From NCBI RefSeq assembly GCF_003573695.1, contig NC_039361.1, positions 40,717,393-40,781,392 of the forward strand: DNA of 64,000 nt, in the 5' to 3' direction. This DNA comes from Papaver somniferum (taxonomy: Eukaryota; Streptophyta; Magnoliopsida; Ranunculales; Papaveraceae). The translations under genes and the position numbers were made by a program. Below are positions 57,877 to 64,000 of the stretch, piece by piece; the first letter of the stretch is position 1, and every line of letters begins with the position of its first letter. The notes under the pieces were generated by a model. The model did no database searches. It was not told the origin of the DNA and saw only the letters and a program-made list of their open reading frames with translations.

Positions 57877-60260
57877 ATGGTTCTTCGAAAGAAAACCAAA
57901 AGACTCCCAGGAACAGGTCCCCCATTAGGACATCTAGCAAATCAGCCAAGTGATTTTGAGATTCATAAAGAAGTGGAAGAGCCAAGTGAATCCATAATCC
58001 AGTATAATAGACGCAGTAAGAAGCCTGATTCTTCCATGGGACCGATTCGCAGGTATTTCCCGAGAAACCCATTTCTTTTAATTTGATTTTCATCGATTCA
58101 ATTGATTAGAAATCATCAAAATAGGGTTCAAATTGAAGTTACAGTGTTTAGTTCGGTTAGAGCGTCTTTTATTGTTTCCCTAGTTTCTTAACCGAACTCC
58201 ATGAAACGAAGAACACGAAGAACAATTCGGTTTTATAGGATTGAAAACTAGGTTATTACCAAAAATAGCAAAAAAAATTGTTGAACTGCCATGTAACCGA
58301 ACTAAAGCCATATTACCAAAAATAGGAAAAAAATCCATGTAACCGAACTGTTTGATTTTCCCCAAAATTTCTAGTACCCACACTACCGAACTCTAGCACC
58401 TTTGTTCGGTTGTTTCGCATAAATGTTTAAAACTTCCATGTAACCGAACTGTATCCTTATTACAAAAAAAAATTGGCCATGTAACCGAACTGTTCTTTTT
58501 TTCCCTATATGTTTAGTACCCATATAACCGAACTTGTTCCAATATGTTCGGTTTGTTCGCAAAAAACTTTGACAAACTGAACTCTTGGCTATTTACATAT
58601 ATATGTGGAGTTCGGTTTTCTCGAAAAAATAATTGAGTAACCGAACTCTACCCTGGAACACGATTTTTTTTTCTTGAGTTGGTTTTTTTTTCGTGAATTA
58701 TTCCTTATTTGTTTTGTTTTTTTGTTTAGCGGCAAAGGTAAGAAATCTAACCAACTATTACCGGAAGATTTGAGAACTCCCACGCCTAGAGGCCCAAAAC
58801 ACTTAGGTGTCGATAAGCGTGGAACCAAAAATGCTAAGTATGGAGGTGGGTCATTACCGTGTGTTGTCATCCAAGATGGTGTCAATAGAGATAATGTTGA
58901 CAACATAATCCAACAAGTTAATGAAGAGATCGTGGAAGAGATGAGCAGTCAAGAACATAATCAAGGTGGAGAAGATGAACTAGCTCAAGGAGGAGGAAAT
59001 GAGGGTGGCGATGATGAGGGTGAAAAAGATGAGGAAGGCGGAGACAAGTATGGAGATAAGGATGATGATGAATCAGAGGAGGGCTCGGATGAAGAGGAAG
59101 AAGAAGAGGAACAAGCAGACATAGTGGTAAAGAGACCTAGAAAGACGCCTAAAAAGCCTTGTGCTAGATATTCGTATGATTGTTTTAGAATCACAGCCCT
59201 ACCAATTACAGGAAAAAGTGTTCGATATGGCTACGATCCCTAGATGAGTTATGAAGTTCTTGAAAATCTAGTCGAAAGGTGTCTAGGATGGAGCGATAAA
59301 AAAGGCACAATGTGAGTTTAGGCGAGCTAACAAAGAGCCTAAGGAAGGTGATGAGTATAATGAGTTTGAGGAAGACCGCACGTACAAGAAGAAATTGAAA
59401 AAGATCAAGCTCAAAACCTTATTTGATGAGTTTTCAGGGACGAAAGATTTGGTTGCTCAAGGAAAGTTGGTGATGACAGAGGAGAAGACTAAGCACCATG
59501 TGACTGCTTATTTGTTATATCAACTTGGAACCATCTTCTTCCCTGACACTTCAGGCCACGTGGTAAATGCTCATTACCTCCAGCTATTGGACCCCTTGGA
59601 TGAGGTGAACAACTACTCTTGGGGCATTGCGGTTCTTTCATTCGTTCAAGTGGAACTCAGAAAAGCTTCGAGGTTTAGGAGTCTATATTTTGGAGGCTTA
59701 TACACCCTTGTTCAGGTACCCCGTTAAATTATCGTTTTTCTGTTTGAATATATAAGTGAATGAATGTGTATTGTTACTAATCATATTGCGCATGTATTAT
59801 TTTTTGCCTCTTCTCATAGGTTTGGGTATACGACCACTTCCCTAAACTCCAATTTTCTAATGCTCGCACTCCTTGGCCTTATGGGAAGCCTACAGCTGGT
59901 AAATATGAATTTTTGAACTCACATGAAAATAATAAGGAAAAAGGGTGTTGGAGTTGAGGGGGACATTGGATAAGTTAACAATGGAAGATGTAGTTTTCCA
60001 TCCTTACAGCATTGCATCAGATGAAGACGAGGAGGATGTTGATGTTATTGATTTCTCACCTGTTGCGGGTTATAATGGACCGTTGTTTCATCCCGGGGGT
60101 TGTTCACGTTCATGTTCATCCTGGCCGCATGTCATCCCAAAAGACTTGCCTTTCGAGTTTGTTCATGTTCCGGTACATTTCGATAACCGCTCTTCCCATT
60201 TCATTGTCACCAAACTCTTCACCGACATCGCCCTTTGGAGGAGGGACAGAACTTAATTGT
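57877..60260 (+). pseudogene. PMD gene carried by the MULE
   Basis: Exon 1 (57,877-58,052) encodes MVLRKKTKRLPGTGPPLGHL to the donor CGCAG|GTATTT. Intron 1 is 58,053-58,729 (acceptor TTGTTTAG), and phase is kept. Exon 2 has a Lys-rich start, a long Glu/Asp/Gly stretch (about 58,960-59,115) and a basic patch (KRPRKTPKKP), which could be a nuclear signal. PMD blocks follow: AYLLYQLGTIFFPDTSGHVV (59,505), YSWGIAVLSFV (59,615), then across an intron (59,716-59,819) VWVYDHFPKL and LDKLTMEDVVFHPY (59,965). A TAG at 59,241, frame changes near 59,310 and 59,945 and an early end make this copy inactive. Its 3' end overlaps the transposase gene antisense. Confidence 0.72.
58141..58645. repeat. Left array of CCGAAC/GTTCGG motifs (12 copies)
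   Basis: Within PMD intron 1 there are 12 exact copies of CCGAAC or its complement GTTCGG. Most sit in the longer form TAACCGAACT, often preceded by CATG. Both orientations occur. Near-copies also exist (for example AATTCGGTTT at 58,224). The array lies about 600-1,110 bp from the left end of the element. Confidence 0.88.
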
Positions 60261-62040
60261 TGCCAATGTGGATCAATATCGCTTAAAGGGATTATGCCAT
60301 GTTCATACTTAGCTATCATGTGGCGACAAGGGAGTCCTATAGACTTCATCATGTTGCAAACACACACCTCGTCCGGCTTGGTTCCCCATATGTCAATCAA
60401 ATTCACCTCAACCATTAACCTCTTGATGCAAGCATGTGAAACATTATAGTGAGGTCCCTTAAACAACCAAAGGTCCGCCATTTTCTTGATGTTACCATCT
60501 TTGTCTACAATCTTTGTGTACTTCATGATGCGGCTTTTTTGGAACTTCTCTTTAATTCTCTCAATATCGCGTTTGAAGTAACTCTCCATTGCGTTAAACA
60601 CAACCAAAAAATTATCGACACATCCAAAGAGATTTTTCTTCAACCGGTGGTGAGCCGATTCTACCAAACTTGTCGCTTGATTCCCAAAGTGTTTATAGTT
60701 GTTGGTAAAAGCATAAACAAAGCGCTCTTTGTGCGGTTCCAACCATTGCTCCACCACATACGTTATTATATCCTCCGGATATTCGGGGCTAGACCAATGT
60801 TCTCTAAATTCGACAAGATTTAGATAATACTCTTCTTCGGTGAGAGACCAAGTCAATGCCTCCCATTCCCCGGAGAAGGCAACCCATTTAGCGTGATTTA
60901 TGGCGTATTGTTTATCGAATTCCTCTTTTGCATCCGCTTGTTCATCTTCCGGTAGTTTACTAATCTCTTCCAATCCTTTCCTCTTAGGTGGACAAAGTTG
61001 AGGCTTGCACCTATTCATCACATTGCACCATATATGAAATGTACAAAGCATATTATGTGCTAATGGGAATACTTTCTCTATTGCGTTCATCAATGCTATG
61101 TCATTGTCACGATAACCCCGGGGATCTCATCATCTCGGTAGATCGCCTTCACTTGTTGTAGCTCCCAAGTGTAACTTGGTTCTTGCTCGTCCTTTAGAAA
61201 ACAAAAAGCAACGGTAAACGGTGACTTCGTAGACGTACGACCAACAATGTTCAACAATGGCATCTCGTATTTGTTTGTCTTGTAAGTGCAATCCATTATA
61301 AGAATTTCATGGAATGATTGAGCCAATTGAACACTCTTCGGATGGGCAATGGAGAGATGAGTTATTTCTTCTTCCGGACCTACCTTCTTTTGAACCGCGT
61401 AGCCTTTCTCTTGATCCAAAAAAAATAATTGTTGCATTACTTTTCTATCCTTCCATTCATTCCTTTTAATTGTATCAATTGCATTGTAAATGGTGTACAA
61501 AGATGATACATTACCCGGGTTATCTTTCTTTAATAAGCGAAGCATTGTGGAAGGTGGAATACACAATTTTCTATACTCGGATATTTTTTCCATTTCTCGA
61601 GGAGTGAGCCTTGCGGCCATTGCATGCCCTTCAAGATCATCCGGACGAGGGTGGTTATGACGACCTACCACCTTATCCATAGCTAGAAACCATTTCGTCG
61701 TTAATTTGCTCTTGCTAAATACTAGCTTGAACGGACATTTGATTTTCTTTGAGCACGTTGTGTTCTTCCTCATCGTCTTTCCTTTATACTCATAACCTTT
61801 CCTCTTGTGACTAACATCGGGATCTCCACTTCTGTCATAAACCATTTCAAAACGAGTGTTGCTTTCTTTTCCATTCAAAACCAAGACGCAATTGACTCTC
61901 TTGGAATGTTCTCTAGCCCAATTCTTCGCATCAATAGGTAAGTCAAATACCAACTCATTCACATAGTGAGTAGATGTATCTTCGAACAACATACCAATCG
62001 GAGAAGGTTGATCATGCATTGGTATAGGTTGTGATTCCAT
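60116..62040 (-). pseudogene. MULE transposase, FAR1-like, split by a frameshift
   Basis: Exon 2 of the transposase gene begins MESQPIPMHDQPSPIG. A FAR1-type zinc-binding DNA-binding domain (about residues 30-135) has CSKKIKCPFKLVF and VGRHNHPRPDD. The MULE transposase domain has the first catalytic D in HEILIMDCTYKTNKYEMPLL. At 61,095 the frame changes exactly at the second catalytic D region and resumes as ALMNAIEKVFPLAHNMLCTF. The third catalytic residue is probably the E in NQATSLVESAHHRLK. A SWIM zinc finger (CVCNMMKSIGLPCRHMI) follows. Total length with exon 1 is about 730 residues, normal for this family. Nothing else in the reading frame is broken, so the inactivation is probably recent. 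Confidence 0.88.
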
Positions 62041-62077
62041 CTACAAGAAATGTAACAACATCAATGCAATCACAAAT

Positions 62078-62650
62078 AAGTTCGGTCACATAATAATTTT
62101 ATCGGGGAAACCGAACTCATTGTTCGGTTGGTTAAGCAAGTTGCAAAGCAACCGAACAAATAAAAGGAACCGAGTTCGGTAACATGTGAATTTTATCGCA
62201 ACAACCGAACTAATAAAAGGAACAGAGTTCGGTTACTTTGTATTTTATGTAGATAACCGAACTAGACACTGGAACTTCAGATTTTTTTTGTTTGTTAAGT
62301 TTGATTGGTTATGTTGTTAGGTTCAAGTTTGCGAAACAACCGAACTTATTAAACATAGTTCGGTTAGATAGTTGGTACATGTCGTTTGCGAACCAACCGA
62401 ACTATATACACTTAGTTAAACTTTATTTTTACGTAAAGTTCGGTTAATTGCGAACCAACAGAACATAACACTGCATCTCAGAACTTCCATTAATGTGGAG
62501 TTCGGTAACCTGCATGTTTGGATAAAGTAACCGAACTACATCTTCAAATGAGTTCGGTTACTTATTCATCTCACAAGGCAACCGAACTACACCTTCAGAA
62601 CAGTTCGGTTACGTGTTCTTCATATAATGTAACCGAACTGTGCAAAATCC
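62078..62650. repeat. Right array of CCGAAC/GTTCGG motifs (18 copies)
   Basis: The 680-bp first intron of the transposase gene (62,041-62,720) holds 18 exact copies of CCGAAC or GTTCGG in both orientations, mostly as AACCGAACT or AGTTCGGTTA. The array lies about 540-1,110 bp from the right end, mirroring the left array. Confidence 0.9.
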
Positions 62651-62720
62651 AGTTCAAAAATTTACATATTTGAGGAAGTTTTTACCAATTCAACATACAT
62701 TATCTAAGTTTGGAGCATAC

Positions 62721-63002
62721 TTGTTCACCCAAATACTCTTCCTCCGGTCGTGGTTGATAAAATCCATCATTTTCATCTTGAGTTTCATTTTGGGGAAGAA
62801 TACAATCACCATCTAAGAAATAAGCCAAATCCGGATCATTTTGAAGATTAACAAATATTCTAGGAGAGGATGGAGATGAAGAATCAGATGAGTTTTCATC
62901 ACTTGAATACTCAAAGGGGGTGAATTGGATTTTTTTTTTTTTATTTTCCATGTTTTTCTCCTTCATCTTCTCTAACTCTACTCTCACAATAATTCTACTC
63001 AA
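62721..63002 (-). CDS. MULE transposase exon 1
   Basis: 94 codons from MSRIIVRVELEKMKEKNMEN, then Lys-rich, then a Ser/Asp/Glu-rich stretch (SSDENSSDSSSPSSPRIFVN), ending EEEYLGEQ at the donor GTATGCTCC (62,720). The acceptor TTCTTGTAG at 62,041 precedes ATG 62,040, and 282 nt keeps the phase. A downstream ATG (about 62,952, MENKKKK) is an alternative start. The gene starts about 190 bp inside the right end of the MULE, so its promoter is in or next to the terminal repeat. Confidence 0.6.
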
Positions 63003-63127
63003 CTAATAATAAACCCATCTTTTAATTTAATCTCACTAATTATTTTTAACTAAATCATTTCACTAATCATAACCTAAATTAATTAAGAGGGTGAATTAGA
63101 TATTAAATAAACAACTAGATATGGGGT

Positions 63128-63189
63128 GACCTAGAATTACTTCTAATGTCTTTACCCAAAATAAAACCATGCTCTCCAAAAAATCGTTG
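63128..63189 (-). repeat. MULE right terminal inverted repeat
   Basis: Complement of CAACGATTTTTTGGAGAGCA and onward, matching the left end. It ends at ATAAACAAG (63,190-63,198). The last 48 bases plus the target duplication are repeated in tandem immediately outside. Confidence 0.72.
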
Positions 63190-63261
63190 ATAAACAAGTA
63201 GTCTAATGTCTTTACCCAAAATAAAACCATGCTCCCCAAAAAATCGTTGATAAACAAGTAG
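63142..63261. repeat. 60-bp tandem duplication of MULE end plus target site
   Basis: 63,142-63,201 and 63,202-63,261 are identical except for one base (GCTCTCC against GCTCCCC). The unit spans the end of the terminal repeat, ATAAACAAG and the three flanking bases TAG. A third partial start (TCTA) follows. Confidence 0.92.
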
Positions 63262-63794
63262 TCTAGGTCGAAAGAGAAGCTGTACTATGTTAGGATCCAT
63301 AGGTATAAAGCGTGATCTTTTGGCGAAAAGAGAAGCGGAAAGAGAATTTTCGATTCTACTAGGACAGACAAAGAGGAATCCTCTTCGTAGAAAACTTGGT
63401 TGACTATCCTCAATTTCGCGAGTAGAGAGACATCACTATGTTAAACCAGACCTCAACAGCTTGGAACTCACCCTGCTCCATGAATTTTCTATGCAAATTT
63501 CAAGCCAATGTTTGGATAACTTTTCACCCTATCCCAAATAATTAATGCAATTCATTCTGTAGGTACAGTATATGTCCAAGCAAATATGTCATGAATGATG
63601 ATGATTCATAAATGTTTTCAACCAACACAACAAGTCCCAACAACAAATGCCACTCGCCCAACCAATAGAAATGTAAATGGCACACTGATTTATTCAAATG
63701 AATCAGAATAACAAAAACACAGTACTGAATTGAAATGACCCTCCTCATCACATGATTGAAAATTTGAAGAACAAATTAGTAGGAACAACATTCT
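63262..63794 (-). other. Flanking DNA and probable 3' UTR of the right-edge gene
   Basis: No ORF was accepted. If the exon at 63,795-63,892 is real, the stretch to its left on the minus strand is its 3' UTR. AT-rich sequence with AATTAATGCAATTC near 63,540 could hold the poly(A) signal, but no clear AATAAA was chosen. Confidence 0.35.
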
Positions 63795-63892
63795 CTAGTA
63801 AGCCAAAAGTGCTGCCCAGAATAAGGCTAAGCTAGAAAATCCAATCCATGCCATCTGAGTAGCTCCGTTTTTGCCGCCACCACCAGGGACAC
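63795..63892 (-). CDS. Terminal exon of an unknown gene, membrane-anchored C-terminus
   Basis: After a clean acceptor (TGATTTTCAG, complement at 63,893-63,902) the minus strand reads VPGGGGKNGATQMAWIGFSS and then LALFWAALLAY before TAG (63,795-63,797). A Gly-rich linker followed by about 20 hydrophobic residues suggests a C-terminal membrane segment or a GPI-anchor signal. The rest of the gene lies beyond the window. The family is not recognised. This is the only candidate host gene piece in the window. Confidence 0.45.
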
Positions 63893-64000
63893 CTGAAAAT
63901 CACAAAACAACAGTAACTTCAGCTGACGGGAATAATTTCTGAAGGGAATATCATAATCGAAAGAAAGACGGTGATTGACAGGTTTTAGTGGAACAAAATA

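Larger units (their letters stand above)
57538..63189 (-). mobile_element. Mutator-like element (MULE), 5.65 kb, carrying a PMD gene
   Basis: The 9-bp duplication ATAAACAAG occurs at 57,529-57,537 and 63,190-63,198. The ends are inverted repeats: left AACGATTTTTTAGGGACCAT, right (complement) CAACGATTTTTTGGGGAGCA. A 9-bp duplication is the MULE hallmark. Inside are a FAR1-like transposase gene on the minus strand and a PMD gene on the plus strand. They converge and overlap near 60,120-60,260. Each has a first intron of about 680 bp with the same motif array, so the element has a near mirror-image layout. Confidence 0.88.

Noticed and set aside
58985..59194. Serine-rich minus-strand ORF
   Set aside because: Exact antisense shadow of the Glu/Asp-rich stretch of the MULE PMD gene.
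60449..60823. Plus-strand ORF of 124 codons
   Set aside because: Antisense of the well-supported transposase reading frame.
1..64000. tRNA or rRNA genes
   Set aside because: No cloverleaf-type A/B box pairs or rRNA-like stretches were noticed; only tRNA-complementary primer sites of retroelements were found.

Overview
This window is repeat-rich nuclear DNA of a flowering plant, probably a eudicot. The evidence is nested LTR retrotransposons of Athila, Tat and Copia type, a Mutator-like element (MULE), a hAT MITE, GT-AG introns and AT-rich intergenic DNA. The repeat style vaguely recalls Ranunculales (poppy relatives), but that is only an impression. No bacterial, organellar or viral genome features were seen. 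Only one possible host-gene piece was found, a short 3'-terminal exon at the far right edge.

Layout. (1) 1-10,700 is a stack of LTR remnants. A solo LTR of a Copia-like family 'A' (1505-9144, TSD ATAGT) holds a truncated Tat-type Gypsy element (2191-8375, minus strand). The reverse transcriptase of that Tat copy is split by a Gypsy solo LTR (2213-4189, TSD CGTCT). (2) 10,765-11,993 is a decayed plant-mobile-domain (PMD) pseudogene on the minus strand. (3) 11,994-51,738 is one 39.7-kb nest. The outermost element 'C' has about 0.4-kb LTRs and a Met-tRNA-type PBS but no visible gag-pol. It was hit by an Athila-like Gypsy element (13,926-23,674, TSD GTGAG) and by a Copia-like element A (24,085-49,315, TSD AACAT). 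The left LTR of A was hit by a 14.9-kb Tat element (24,604-39,531, TSD CAAGG) and its right LTR by a 1.8-kb solo LTR. (4) 51,739-57,537 is mostly non-coding, with a hAT MITE (55,870-56,445, 8-bp TSD) and a striking array of TGCATAAC/GTTATGCA palindromes. (5) 57,538-63,189 is a MULE with a 9-bp TSD. It carries a FAR1-like transposase gene on the minus strand and a PMD gene on the plus strand, and an intron in each holds an array of CCGAAC/GTTCGG motifs. (6) 63,262-64,000 is flanking DNA with one terminal exon.

How the parts relate. PMD coding sequence occurs three times in unrelated settings: as a spliced antisense gene with its own promoter inside the Tat element, as cargo of the MULE, and as the pseudogene that appears to host element C. 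Most LTR elements here are non-autonomous or disabled. C and A lack recognisable gag-pol. The 15-kb Tat lacks reverse transcriptase and RNase H and has a second gag-like segment in their place. The Athila copy has a full set of pol domains, but its 5' LTR has lost about 907 bp including the TATA box.

Boundaries were set by eye from TG...CA ends, target-site duplications, PBS/PPT motifs and copy-to-copy comparison. Family names rest on motif recognition and were not checked by database search.
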